In this document: in pieces, positions 9,966 to 20,991 of the stretch | Position numbering within the stretch: position 1 is the stretch's first letter | Layout of the letters: each line of letters starts with the position of its first letter | Assembly: GCA_002007465.1 (NCBI GenBank) | Contig: LNAC01000018.1 | Coordinates: 4,956,599 to 5,020,598, forward strand | Length of the DNA stretch: 64,000 bases | Reading direction: 5' to 3' | Source of the DNA: Ailurus styani | Taxonomy: Eukaryota; Chordata; Mammalia; Carnivora; Ailuridae | Translations under genes and position numbers: made by a program | The notes under the pieces: model-generated | Seen by the model: the letters and a program-made list of their open reading frames with translations, nothing else | What the model was told of the DNA's origin: nothing | The model's database searches: none

Positions 9966-10430
9966 ATTTAGAAAAGTTTTAAATTTACAGAAAAGATGTG
10001 AAGATAGTGCAGAGATTTCTATATATCCCACACACATTTGCCCCTATCACTAACATGTTATTATTAGTATGGTACACTTGTTACAAATAATGAATCATAG
10101 TTTATTCAGATTTGTTTAGTTTTTATCTAAGGTCTTTTTTCTATTCAAAGATCCTCTCCAGGATACTATATTCTATTTAGTTGTCATTTCTCCTTAGAGT
10201 CCTCTCTGGGCTGTAAGTTTCTTAGACTTTCCTTGTTTTGATGACCTTGATAGTTTTGAGGCATAGTGGTAAGATATTTTGTAGAATGCCCCTCTACTGG
10301 GACTTGTCTGATATTTTTCTCTTGATTAGATTGGGGTAATATGTTTTTGAGAGGAAAACTACATAGTTATATTGTATTTTTCATCACCTTATTTCAAGGG
10401 TACACACATCAACATGATTTATCACTACTG
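9966..10430 (-). repeat. Ancient L1 3' fragment
   Basis: Antisense L1M-like sequence (AGATTTGTTTAGTTTTTATC, GGGACTTGTCTGATATTTTT, TGATTTATCACTACTGATAT). Family and exact ends uncertain. Confidence 0.55.
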
Positions 10431-10678
10431 ATATGATGATACTAATCACCTCCAGAGAGGAGAGGAGCCTGGAGGTTGAATCAATGGCCAGTGATTTAAT
10501 TAATCATGCCTACATGATAAAGTCTCCATAAAAACCCAAAAGAATGAGGTTCAGAGCTTTGGGATTGGTGAATACCTGGAGATGCAGGGAGAGCAGTATA
10601 CCCAGAGAGAGTATGGAAACTATCCCTTCCCACATACTTTGGGCTATGTATCTCTTCCATATGGCTGTTCTTGAGTTG

Positions 10679-10901
10679 TTTTTGTTTTTTTGTTTTGTTT
10701 TGTTTTGTTTTTTAAGATTTTATGTATTTATTTGACAGAGAGAGACACAGCGAGAGAGGGAACACAAACAGGGGGAGTGGGAGAGGGAGAAGCAGGCTTC
10801 CCGCTGAGCAGGAAGCCCAATGTGGGGCTCAATCCCAGGACCCTGGGATCATGACCTGAGCCAAAGGCAGATGCTTAATGACTGTGCCACCCAGGTGCCC
10901 C
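10679..10901 (-). mobile_element. Can-SINE, first of a back-to-back pair
   Basis: CTGTTCTTGAGTT at 10665-10677 recurs at 10901-10913. Tail is (TTTTG)n. Confidence 0.93.
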
Positions 10902-10912
10902 TGTTCTTGAGT

Positions 10913-11107
10913 TTTTTTTTTTTTTAAGATTTTATTTATTCATTTGACACACAGAGAGAGATTACAAGTAGGCAGAGAGAGAGGAGAGAGGAGGAAGCAG
11001 GCTCCCTGCCGAGCAGAGAGCCCGATGCGGGCCTCGATCCCAGGACCCTGGGATCATGACCTGAGCCGAAGGCAGCGGCTTTAACCCACTGAGCCACCCA
11101 GGCGCCC
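10913..11107 (-). mobile_element. Can-SINE, second of a back-to-back pair
   Basis: Inserted into the right-hand target duplicate of its neighbour: CTTGAGTT(TT) flanks it at about 10906-10914 and 11107-11116. Young GTGGGTTAAAG head. Confidence 0.93.
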
Positions 11108-11504
11108 TTGAGTTTTATCTTTTTATAATAAACCAGTAATCTAGTAAGTAAGCTGTTTTCCTTAATTCTGTGAGTCGCTCTAGCAAATTAATCAAATCTG
11201 AGGAGGGGGGTCATGAGAACCTCCAATTTATAGTTGGTTGGTCAGAGAAACGGGTGAGAGCCTAGATTTGCCAATGCACCAAAAAATTATGAGAGTTGCA
11301 AAGAAACAGAAAAAGTATGGCCTATACGTTGGGAAAAAAGCAGTCAACAAAAACTGCCTGTGAAAACACCAGATATTGGGTATAACAGACAAGACTTGAA
11401 AGTAGCTATTACAAATATGTTTAAGGAAGTAAGGTATGAGGACAATGTCACATCAAATAGAGATTATTAATAAAGGGATAAAATTTATTTAAAAAGAAAC
11501 AACT

Positions 11505-11714
11505 GGGGCGCCTGGGTGGCTCAGTGGGTTAAAGCCGCTGCCTTCGGCTCAGGTCATGATCCCAGGGTCCTGGGATCGAGGCCCACATGGGGTTCTCTGC
11601 TCAGCAGGGAGCCTGCTTCCTCCTCTCTCCTCTCTCTCTGCCTGCCTCTTTGCCTACTTGTAATCTCTCTCTCTGTGTCAAATGAATAAATAAAATCTTT
11701 AAAAAAAAAAAAAA
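11505..11714 (+). mobile_element. Can-SINE inside the L1
   Basis: AAAAAGAAACAACTG at 11491-11505 recurs at 11716-11730. Complete and young. Confidence 0.95.
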
Positions 11715-12147
11715 GAAAAAGAAACAACTGCAAATGCTGGAGTTGAAAAGTACAGTAATTGAAATGAAAAATTCACCACAAGGATTCACAGTAGATGTTA
11801 ACTGGCAGAAGAAAGAACTAGCAAACTTGAAGATAGATCAATAGAGAGTATGTAATCCAAAGAAAAGAGAGGAAAACAATGAAGAAAAATTAACAGAGCC
11901 TCCGAGAAATGTGGGACACCATTAAACACATTAACATATGTGCAATGGGAGTACCAGGAGAAGAGAGGAAGGAGCAGAAAAAAACATTTGAAGAAATGAT
12001 AGCTGAAAACTTCCCAAATTATAGAAAAACAATCATTTTCATATCCATGAAGCCCAATGAATTCCATATAGAATACATTCAAAGAAATCCACAGACAGAC
12101 ACATCATAGTAAAAATGCCAAAAGCCAAAGACAAGGAGGGAATCTTT

Positions 12148-12245
12148 TTTTTTTTTAAAGTAAGTTCCATGCCCAACATGTGGCTTGAGCTCACAATCCT
12201 CAGACTGAGTCACATGCTCTACCAACTGAGGCAGCCAGGCATCCC
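12148..12245 (-). mobile_element. Short Can-SINE-like element, first of a triple insertion
   Basis: Lies between AAGGAGGGAATC and AAGGAGTGAATC. Lacks the CT-rich body; has the complement of TTGAGCTCACAATC. Confidence 0.85.
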
Positions 12246-12258
12246 AAGGAGTGAATCC

Positions 12259-12477
12259 TCTTTTTTTTTTTTTTAAGATTTTATTTATTTATTTGACAGA
12301 GAGAGACACAGCAAGGGAGGGAACACAAGCAAGGGGAGTGGGAGTGGGAGTGGGAGAGGGAGAAGCAGGTTTCCAGTCAAGCAGGGAGTCTGATGTGGGG
12401 CTCCATCCCAGGACCCCTGGGATCATGACCCCAGTCAAAGGCAGACGCCTAATGACTGAGCCACCCCCGCACTCCCC
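12259..12477 (-). mobile_element. Can-SINE, second of a triple insertion
   Basis: Flanked by AAGGAGTGAATC at 12246-12257 and 12479-12490. The body holds three short GGGAGT units near 12338-12356. Confidence 0.93.
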
Positions 12478-12489
12478 AAGGAGTGAATC

Positions 12490-12677
12490 TTTTTTTTTTT
12501 TTAAGATTTTATTTATTTATTTGACACAGAGAGAGAGAGATCACAAGTAAGCAGAGAGAAGGAAACAGGCTCCCTGCTGAGCAGAGAGCCGGATGCGGGC
12601 CTCGATCCCAGGACCCTGAGATCATGACCTGAGCCGAAGGCAGAGGCTTTAACCCACTGAGCCACCCAGGTGCCCCC
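12490..12677 (-). mobile_element. Can-SINE, third of a triple insertion
   Basis: Flanked by AAGGAGTGAATCTT, the last copy at about 12678-12691 rejoining the L1. Young head. Confidence 0.93.
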
Positions 12678-12803
12678 AAGGAGTGAATCTTGAAAGCAGT
12701 GAGAGAGAAATAAATCATCACTTACAACAGAACCCAAATAGAGTTAACAGCAACAATGGCAGGCAGAAGGCGTGAGATAACATGTTCAAAGTGCTCAAAG
12801 AAG

Positions 12804-13000
12804 GGGTGCTTGGGTGGTGCAGTCGGTGAGGCGTCCAACTCTTGGTTTTGGCTCAAGTCATGATCTCAGGGCTGTGAGATCCAACCCTGAGTCCCAGCTC
12901 CGTGGTCAGCGTGGAGTCTGCTTGGGATTTTCTCTCCTGCTCCCTCTGCCCCTTCCATTCATGCGCTCTCTCTCTCAGATAAATAAATCTTTTCTAGAAA
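12804..13000 (+). repeat. Can-SINE
   Basis: AAGTGCTCAAAGAA at 12790-12803 and AAGTACTCAAAGAA at 13001-13014 bracket it. Confidence 0.92.
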
Positions 13001-13068
13001 AAGTACTCAAAGAAAAAACTGCCAACCAGAATCCTATATCCAACAAAACTCTATTTTAAAAATGAAGG

Positions 13069-13270
13069 AGGGGCACCTGGGTGGCTCAGTCAAACGTCTG
13101 CCTTCGGCTCAGGTCATGAACCCAGGGTCTTGGGATTGAGTCCCGAATCTAGGCTCCTGCTCAGTGGGGAGTCTGCTTCACCCTCTGCCTCTCCCCCTGG
13201 CTTGCCCTCTCTCTCTCTCTCACTCACTCTCTCTTTCTCAAATAAATAAGTGAAATATTAAAAAAAAAAG
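13069..13270 (+). repeat. Can-SINE
   Basis: Inserted after AAAAATGAAGGAG; a similar AAAAATGAAGGG occurs about 36 bases past the tail, so the right edge may carry extra sequence. Confidence 0.9.
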
Positions 13271-13575
13271 TCTAGGGGTGACTCAGCTTTGAAAAAAAGA
13301 AAAAATAAAAATGAAGGGAAATTTGCAGGTAGACAAAAACTGAGAAAATTTGTTACTAGCAAACCTGTCTTACAAGAACTAAAGGAAGTTCATCAGGCTG
13401 AAAGCAAGTGACCTCAGAGAGTAATGGGAGTTGACACAAAAAACCAAAAGCACCCATAATTATGTAATTATCGGGTAATTATGTAATTACAAAAGATAGA
13501 ATAAACGCAGTTTTGTTGTCCTTGTTTTCTCTTAACTGATTTTTTATTATTTTATTTTATTTTTAACTGATTTTT

Positions 13576-13595
13576 AAAAAAGATTTTATTTGTTC

Positions 13596-13638
<43 letters not shown>

Positions 13639-13805
13639 GGAGGAGGGCCAGAGGGAGAAGGAGAGAATCTTAAGCAATTTCCATGTTCAGCGTGGAGCCC
13701 GACACCATGCTCCATCTCACAACCCTGAGATCACTACCCTGAGATCACTACCTGAGCCGAAATCAAGAGTCAGATGCTTAACTGACTGAGCCACCCACAC
13801 AACCC
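13576..13805 (-). repeat. Can-SINE with expanded (GA)n
   Basis: About 18 GA units at 13601-13637 inside the body. The phrase TGAGATCACTACC is duplicated at about 13727-13752. Confidence 0.88.
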
Positions 13806-13833
13806 TCTTAAACTGATTTAAAAAGCAATTGTA

Positions 13834-14015
13834 GGGGTGCCTGGGTGACTCAGTTAAGCATCTGACTTCACCTCAGGTCATGATCTCTGGGCCCTGGGAT
13901 CGAGCCCTGCATCTGGCTCCTCCCTCAGCAGGGAGTCTGCTTGTTCCTCTCCTTCTGCACCTCCCCATGCTCATGGTCCCTCTCTCTCTCAAGTAAATAA
14001 ATAAATCTTAAGAAA
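13834..14015 (+). repeat. Can-SINE
   Basis: Bracketed by AAAAAGCAATTGTA and AAAAAGCAATCATA. Confidence 0.9.
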
Positions 14016-14800
14016 ATAAAAAGCAATCATATAAAACAATATGTTTATAATGTATTGTTGGGCCTATCACATAGAAATGTAATTATTTGCCAATAAGAGC
14101 ACATAGAGTTTGTGTGGGAGCAAGGCTGTATTGCGCTAAAGAAATGTCTCCAATTAGTAACTGAAATCCAGAATAATAAATAAAGAGAACCAGAAATGAT
14201 AAATAAGAGAATATTATAAAAGTGATATATACTTGCTCTCTTTTCTTCTCTCACCTTCTTTAAAAAGACATAAAATTATATAAAGTAATAATGATAACAA
14301 TGTTTTGTTTAGCTTGTAACATTTATAGATGTGATCTAACAATAAGACTACAAAAAGGGGGTAAGGAAAGAGAGCTATATAGGAGTAACATTTTATATAT
14401 TGCAGGAAATAAGTTAGTAAAAATCTGAAGTTGATTCTGATAACTTAAGTTTTGTCTGGTAAGCCCTAGAAAAATCACTAGAGGAATTACTAAAAAAATT
14501 GTTAAAAGATCGTTTGAGGACTTAAAAGGTTAAATTAGAAAATATTCATTTAATGCAAAAAGAAACCAGTAAAACTAAGAATAGAGGAACATAAAAGATA
14601 TGAGACACATAGAAAACAAAAGTTGAATATATGTTCAAGTATATCAATGGTAACATTAAATGTGAATGGATTAAACAATTGACCCAAAAGGCAGAGATCG
14701 TCAGACTTGATTTAAAACAAACAAACAAGATCCATCTATATTCTATCTACTGGAGACACACTAGATTCAAAGATAGAAATAGATTGAAAATAAAAGCTGG

Positions 14801-15004
14801 AGTGTGCCTGGGTGGCTCAGTCGATTAAGCGGCTGCCTTTGGCTCAGGTCATGATCCCAGGGTCTTGGGATCGAGCCCCACATCGGGCTCCCTGCTCAGT
14901 GGGAAGACTGCTTCTCCCTCTCCCTCTGCCTGCCACTCACCCTGCTTGTGCACTCTCTCTCTCTCTCTCTCTCAACTAAATAGATAAAATCTTAAAAAAA
15001 AAAA
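14801..15004 (+). repeat. Can-SINE
   Basis: Starts GTGCCTGGGTGGCTCAGTCG, ends AGATAAAATCTTAAAAA; interrupts L1 ORF2. Confidence 0.92.
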
Positions 15005-15333
15005 AGAAAAAAAATCTAGAAAAAGATATATCACATATATAGCAAATGAAAGAAAGATGGAATGATTATCCTAATTTCAGACAAAATATACTTTAAAACA
15101 AAAAAAATGTTACTAGAGATAGGGACATTTTATAATTCAAAAAAGGCCAATCCATCAGGAAGATATAACAGGTATAAACAAAGAAGCACCTAATAAGAGA
15201 GCACCAAAATACATGAAGCAAAAACTAACAAATATGGACAATTCAACAATAATAGAGACTTAAATATTCCACTTTCAACATTAGATAGAACAACTAGACA
15301 ATCAATAAGGATATATAAGATGAAAACACCCAG

Positions 15334-15541
15334 GGATGCCTGGGTGGCTCAGCTGTCTGCCTTTGGGTCAAGTCATGATCCCAGGGTCCTGGGATCAAGC
15401 CTTGAGTTGGGATCCCTGCTCAGCAGGGGGGGGAGGCTGCGTCTCCTTCTCCCTCTGCCTCTCCCCCTTCCTGTGTTCTCTGTCTCTCTGTCAAATAAAA
15501 TCTTCAAAAAAAAAAAAAAAAGAAAGAAAGAAAGAAAAAGA
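15334..15541 (+). repeat. Can-SINE with (GAAA)n tail
   Basis: A long A run followed by AGAAAGAAAGAAAG units. Interrupts L1 between AAAACACCCAGG and TTGTAAACCAAC. Confidence 0.92.
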
Positions 15542-15960
15542 AAACATTGTAAACCAACTAGACCGATGAGACACCTATATAGAACATTACATCCAACAAC
15601 AGCAGAATATACACTTTTTTCAAGTGCTCATGGAACATTCTCTAGGATAGGGGTATGGTGGGCCATAAAACAAAGCTCAATAAATTTAAAAGGATATAAC
15701 TGATACAACAATGTTCTTTGACCACAATGAAATGAAACTAGAAATCAGTAACAGGAAGAAATTTGAGAAACTCACAAACAGGCAGAAATTAAATGACACA
15801 CTCCTACATAATCAATGTGTCAAGAAAGAGAGCAAAAGAGAAATTAGAAAACAATTTGAGGTGAATGAAAATGAAGACACAACCTATTAAAGCTCATGAA
15901 ATGTAGCTGTACTGCAGTGCTTAGAGGAAATTTTATAAATTTATAACTTACATATTTTTT

Positions 15961-16175
15961 TTAATTTTTTTTTAAAGATTTTTTTTTTTTTATTCATTTG
16001 ACAGAGAGAGAGAGATTACAAGTAGGCAGAGAGGCAGGCAGAGAGAGAGGAAAGAGGAGGAAGCAGGCTCCCTGCTGAGCAGAGAGCCGGACGTGGGCCT
16101 CGATCCCAGGACCCTGGGATCATGACCTGAGCCGAAGGCAGCGGCTTTAACCCACTGAGCCACCCAGGCGCCCTA
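15961..16175 (-). mobile_element. Can-SINE, young subtype
   Basis: TATAACTTACATATTTTTT is present on both sides (about 15942-15960 and 16175-16193), a clear target duplicate in the L1. Confidence 0.95.
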
Positions 16176-16506
16176 TAACTTACATATTTTTTAAAGCAGT
16201 ACTTAGAGGAAAATTTATAGGTGTAAATGTCTACATTAAGAAAAAAGAAAGGTCTCAAAACAATAAAATAATAGGTCTTAAAATAATAAATTTTCACCTT
16301 AACACAATTAAAAAGGAACAGTAAACTAAATCTGAAAAAGCAGAGGGAAGGAAATAAAAAAGATTGGAGCCGAACATAATGAAAGAGACTATTACATAAT
16401 TTCATAAACAATGAAACCAAAAGCTGGTTCATGGATAACGCAAACACAGGTGACAAACTTTTAGCTAGACTGACCAAGAAAAAAGAAGACTTAAACGTTT
16501 AAAATC

Positions 16507-16620
16507 AGGGGCGTCTGGCTGGCTCAGTTGGAAGAGCATGTGATTCTTGATCTCAGGGTTGCAAATTCAAGCCCCATGTTGGGTGTAGAGATTACTTAAA
16601 AATAAAATATTTAAAAAACC
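16507..16620 (+). repeat. Short Can-SINE-like element
   Basis: GGGGCGTCTGGCTGGCTCAG head, then AATTCAAGCCCCATGTTGGG and GTAGAGATTACTTAAAAATA; no CT-rich body. Confidence 0.85.
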
Positions 16621-16632
16621 TCAAACACATAA

Positions 16633-16830
16633 GGGGTGCTTGGGTGGCTCAGTTGGTTAAGCATCTGACTCTTGAGTTCAGCTCAGGTCATGATCTCAGG
16701 GGATCGAGCCCCACATCAGACTCCGGAATTCAGGTAAGAGTCAGCTTGGGATTCTCTCCCTCCCTTTGCCCCTTCCCCACCCCCCTCAAATTAAAAAAAA
16801 TTAAAATAAAACAAACAAACAAAAAACTCC
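16633..16830 (+). repeat. Can-SINE
   Basis: Second of three same-strand SINEs in a row. Ends in an A-rich tail with AAAC units. The body is degraded around 16740. Confidence 0.9.
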
Positions 16831-16849
16831 ATTTAAAATCAGGGGTCCC

Positions 16850-17058
16850 GGGCGCCTGGGTGGCTCAGTAGGTTGAGCATCTGCCTTTGGCTTAGGTCAT
16901 GATCCCAGGGTCCTGGGATGGAGTCCCATGTGGGGTTCCCTGCCAGCAGAGAGCCAGCTTCTCCCTCTCCCACTCCCCCTGCTTGTGCTCATTCTCTCAC
17001 TGTCTCTCTCTCCGTCAAATAAATAAATAAAAATAAAACCTAAAAAAAAAACACCCCA
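16850..17058 (+). repeat. Can-SINE
   Basis: Third in the row. AAATCAGGGG sequence from before the first SINE recurs just upstream (TTTAAAATCAGGGG at 16497 and 16834), indicating repeated use of one target. Confidence 0.92.
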
Positions 17059-18348
17059 AAAACCATTATTTAAAAAAAGAAAGAAAGAAAGAAAGAAAGA
17101 AGAATAGACCCATCACAAGTGAAGAGATTGAATTAGTGAAAAACCAAACCAAAACCAAACCCAAAACTACTCACAACAAAAAGCCCAGGCTCACCTGGCT
17201 TTCCTGCTGAATTCTACCAAACATTTAAACAAGAATTCATACCAATTTTTCCACAGACTCTTTCAAAAATAGGAGTGAATACTTCCCAACTCATTCTACT
17301 ACTCTGATATCCAGTATTACTCTGATATCAACACCATACAGAGACATCACAAGAAAACTATAGAGCGATATCTGTATGAATATGGATGTAAAAGTCCTCA
17401 ACAAAATTCTAGCAAACCTAAATCCAGCAACATATAAAAAGAATCATGCACCTAAGTATGTGGGATTTATCCCCCAAAATGCAATGTTGGTTTAACCATC
17501 TGAAAATTAATGTAATACACTATATCAATAGAATAAAAAACAGAACCCACATGATAATCCCAATAGATGCAGAAAAAGTACTTGACAAAGTGCAACACTC
17601 TTGCATGAGAAAAACACTCAACAAACTAGAAATAGAAGGGAACTTCCTCAACCTGACAAAGGGCATATCTGAAAAACCCACACCTAACATCGTGCTCAAA
17701 AAAAGTATTCATGCTTTCCTGGTAAGATCAGGAACAAGACAAAATATATGCTGTCACTACTTCCATTAAACATTGTACTGGAGGTTCTAGTCAGGGCAAT
17801 TAGGCAAGATAAATAAATAAAAAGTATCTGAATTGGACAGGAAGATGCAAAATTATCTTTATTCACAGATGACAGGATCTTATATATAGACAACTTAAAG
17901 TCTACAAAAAACCTATTAGAAATGGTAAACAAGTTCAGTAAATTTGGAGTATACAGGATTGATATATAAAAAGCAATTATATTTCCCTACACTGGTAATG
18001 AGCAATCTAAAATGACATTAAGAAATTATCCCACTCACAATACCATGAGGAAGAATGAAATATTTAGGAATGCATTTAATTAAAGAAGCATAAGACTTAT
18101 ACTCAGAAAACTACAAAACATTGCTGAAAAAAAATTTTAAAGATCTGAATAAATGGAAAGACATCCCATGCTCAGGTACTGCAAGTACCAACTACATAGG
18201 GTTTCTTTTAAATGTGATGAAAATGTTTCAAATTGACTGTGGTGATGGTGCATGTATCTGTGAAGATATTAAAAACTATGAAATTTTACACTTTAAATGG
18301 GTGAATTGTATGGGCTGTGGATTATACTTCAATAAAGCTGTTTTTTTT

Positions 18349-18400
18349 AAAGTTTTAATTTTAATTCCAGTTAATATACTGTGTTATATTCGTTTCGGTG
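18349..18400 (-). mobile_element. Tiny 5'-truncated L1 insertion
   Basis: About 50 bases whose complement (ATATAACACAGTATATTAAC) is the carnivore L1 3' terminus, bracketed by AATAAAGCTGTTTTT at 18331-18345 and 18401-18415. Confidence 0.8.
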
Positions 18401-18474
18401 AATAAAGCTGTTTTTAAAAATATATAACAAGTAAATAAATAGGTAGTAAAAAAATATAAAAAGTAAATAAATAG

Positions 18475-18575
18475 CCAGCTCCTGGCTGGCTCAATTGATC
18501 TCAGGGTCTGGAGTTCGAGGCCCACGTTGGGGTAGAGATTACTAAAAAATAAATAACTTAAAAAAGAAAGAAAGA
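18475..18575 (+). repeat. Short Can-SINE-like element
   Basis: CCTGGCTGGCTCAATTGATC head with a deletion, CACGTTGGGGTAGAGATTAC, tail ending in GAAA units. Confidence 0.8.
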
Positions 18576-18579
18576 AAGA

Positions 18580-19690
18580 AAATAAACACAATAACTCAGC
18601 TTGTTTTGTAGCACGCCCAGACACTCAGAATTGTATCCCCAGAGCAGTTCGCACATCCCCCTGGATTGTGGGTGTTTCACTGTGATTCTCATTTCATGTG
18701 TGAAAAAACACATTCAGAAAAGCAAATTTCATGTTTTCACCCAGCAAACAATCCTTGAGGCCAAGGAGTTGGCCTTGTCTAAGGGGCTACAGTGAAGAAG
18801 AGGTGGAATGAAGGAGGGTTCCCAGGTCTCCTGTCCCACTGTTGCTGGGCTCTGCCTTTCTGGGCCTGAACTTCAGCAGCCATGTTAGTTCCTGGGTCCC
18901 ACAAGGTCCTGGGGGCACTAGGCTCCTGAGGACGTTAGGCTCTAAGACACTTGATCAGGCGTCTGGACCAGTCTGAGTCTCCTAGCAACCAGAGGTTTGA
19001 TGTGGACTCCTGGGAGCAGCCTGCGCTCACTGCCTGGCCTGGGAAGCCCTGGTGTCTGGGGGTCCAGTATTGCTCTTCCTCCCAAAGTCATGCATACAAT
19101 CAAAAGTCTTGGACCACCTCTTCTCTGAAGCTAGAGCCCAGCTCAGCCTGGAGATGGGGAAGGAGGGTGGGGGAAGCTCCTCTATCAGAGGGTACGGGGT
19201 GTGGGAGTGGAGGCCCAGGTTTTGAGGGGCTTCTTGGTCTAGGAATTAGCAATTACCTGTGCTTCGATTTTCAGGTGACCATGAGGACAAACTGGGGTTT
19301 TCTCTATCAGGGTTGTGAATTGGGAGAGGGGATGGGACTCTGGTCCCTTCTGCAGAGTTATGTCAACCTCCCCTCTGGCCTCCCCCATTATTTGTCTCTC
19401 CAGGTTCTCTTTCTGACAGGACCCCAAAGAAGGATCTTGCTGACACCTTGTCTGAGAGGCCAAAGACTAAAGCGATGCAGTGAATTCTGAAGGCCGAGAA
19501 GCAGGGAGCAAGTCTTTTGGTTTTCAGATCTAGATGTGAATTCCAGGTTCACCCCATCTGGCTGTGGGACCTTGGGCAAGCAGTGCCGCACGCTGAGATG
19601 CACTGTCCCTGGGTGTTCAATGGCTCCCTCTGCGTAGTCTGTTTTTGGAGGGAAACGTTCAGGAGGGAGGCCGTAGGTCACAGCAACCAA
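18580..19690. other. No recognised gene; single-copy DNA upstream of PARP16
   Basis: Repeat-poor for this window and increasingly GC-rich to the right. It may hold distal promoter elements. The longer open frames on both strands show no protein family I recognise. Confidence 0.5.
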
Positions 19691-19919
19691 TTCCCCAGGC
19701 GAGACAAGCAGGCTCGGCCGGCGGAGCTGGGACAAAGGCGAATCCAAGGGTGGGTCAAAGGGCGCCTGGGTCCGTTCTTACCGCCGGCTTCTGCGACGCC
19801 GGCGTGCGGCGGCGCGGGCGACTCCACCGGGGACGCACACCTCGCGTCGCTGTCCCCCCCGGGTCCGGCGGGGCGGACACAGCCGGCACCGGGGCGGGGG
19901 CGAGCGCGGGAAGGGGCGG

Positions 19920-20403
19920 NNNNNNNNNNNNNNNNNNNNNNNNNNNNNNNNNNNNNNNNNNNNNNNNNNNNNNNNNNNNNNNNNNNNNNNNNNNNNNNNN
20001 NNNNNNNNNNNNNNNNNNNNNNNNNNNNNNNNNNNNNNNNNNNNNNNNNNNNNNNNNNNNNNNNNNNNNNNNNNNNNNNNNNNNNNNNNNNNNNNNNNNN
20101 NNNNNNNNNNNNNNNNNNNNNNNNNNNNNNNNNNNNNNNNNNNNNNNNNNNNNNNNNNNNNNNNNNNNNNNNNNNNNNNNNNNNNNNNNNNNNNNNNNNN
20201 NNNNNNNNNNNNNNNNNNNNNNNNNNNNNNNNNNNNNNNNNNNNNNNNNNNNNNNNNNNNNNNNNNNNNNNNNNNNNNNNNNNNNNNNNNNNNNNNNNNN
20301 NNNNNNNNNNNNNNNNNNNNNNNNNNNNNNNNNNNNNNNNNNNNNNNNNNNNNNNNNNNNNNNNNNNNNNNNNNNNNNNNNNNNNNNNNNNNNNNNNNNN
20401 NNN
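19920..20403. other. Assembly gap (484 N) inside the CpG island
   Basis: Unbroken run of N followed immediately by about twenty C residues. GC-rich promoters are often lost in assemblies. Promoter elements and any first noncoding exon here cannot be read. Confidence 0.99.
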
Positions 20404-20817
20404 CCCCCCCCCCCCCCCCCCCCGCCCCAGGCTCCTGCAGAGGACACGTGTCAGTACGTTCCCGCCGTTGTCGTCTCATCCCATGTCACAGCCCCTCCCC
20501 GAGGCCTGGGACACCCCTCTCCCCCGCCCCATTATTCTCAGGCCCAGCCTCCCACGCTGACCCGAGGTCCCGGCCGGGTCCCTCTCCTCCACCAGCCGGT
20601 CTCCCCGGACAGCGACCGCCCCAGCCCGGCCCCCAGCCGAAGACGCTCCTCAGCACTTTCTAACGCCTGTCGTCTCATCCTCTGCCTAGCTCCACGCCGG
20701 GCCCGGGAACCCTGGTCCCCGTGGCCCATTGTCCCTGGGCCCAGCGCCGCGCTGACCGCAGGCTCGGCCCTAGCCCCTGACCGGCGCGTCTCCCCCGGCA
20801 ACGCGCCGCTACCCGGG

Positions 20818-20991
20818 ATGCAGCCTGCAGGCTGGGCGGCCGTCAGGGAGGCGGCGGGCCGTGACGTGCTGGCCGCCGACCTCCGGTGCAGCCTCTTCGC
20901 CTCGGCGCTGCAGAGCTACAAGCGGGACTCGGTGCTGCGGCCCTTCCCCGCATCCTATGCCCGCCACGACTGCAAGGACTTTGAGGCCCTG
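20818..20991 (+). CDS. PARP16: PARP16 coding exon 1 (residues 1-58)
   Basis: Starts [16 protein letters not shown] and ends KDFEAL at a strong GTGAGT donor, phase 0. It sits inside the CpG island, and intron 1 (11.55 kb) follows. Other open frames through this GC-rich exon and the N run are shadows. Confidence 0.96.

Larger units (their letters stand above)
10440..11290 (+). repeat. Ancient LTR-type remnant split by two SINEs
   Basis: The two outer parts read as one element: CCTGGAGGTTGAATCAATGG and CATGCCTACATGATAAAGTC on the left; TATAATAAACCAGTAATCTA and GAGGGGGGTCATGAGAACCT on the right. It looks like a solo LTR with its polyadenylation region at about 11120. Noncoding; family not named. 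Confidence 0.6.
11285..18350 (+). repeat. Long decayed L1 retrotransposon fragmented by SINEs
   Basis: L1 pieces run collinearly in one orientation: an ORF1-like part near 11280-13500 (for example AENFPNYRKT), ORF2 endonuclease-like blocks at 14560-15960, then ORF2 between SINEs to a 3' UTR ending CAATAAAGCTG near 18340. The reverse transcriptase active site survives as FTDD near 17860, a change from the usual FADD. All reading frames are broken, so it is dead. More than a dozen SINEs interrupt it. Confidence 0.85.

Noticed and set aside
11909..12109. Open frame with AENFPNYRKT-like sequence
   Set aside because: It is a decayed L1 ORF1 piece within a long dead element, not a host gene.
17446..17769. 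Open frame of 107 codons with reverse-transcriptase-like sequence
   Set aside because: Part of the broken L1 ORF2; stops and frame breaks occur on both sides.
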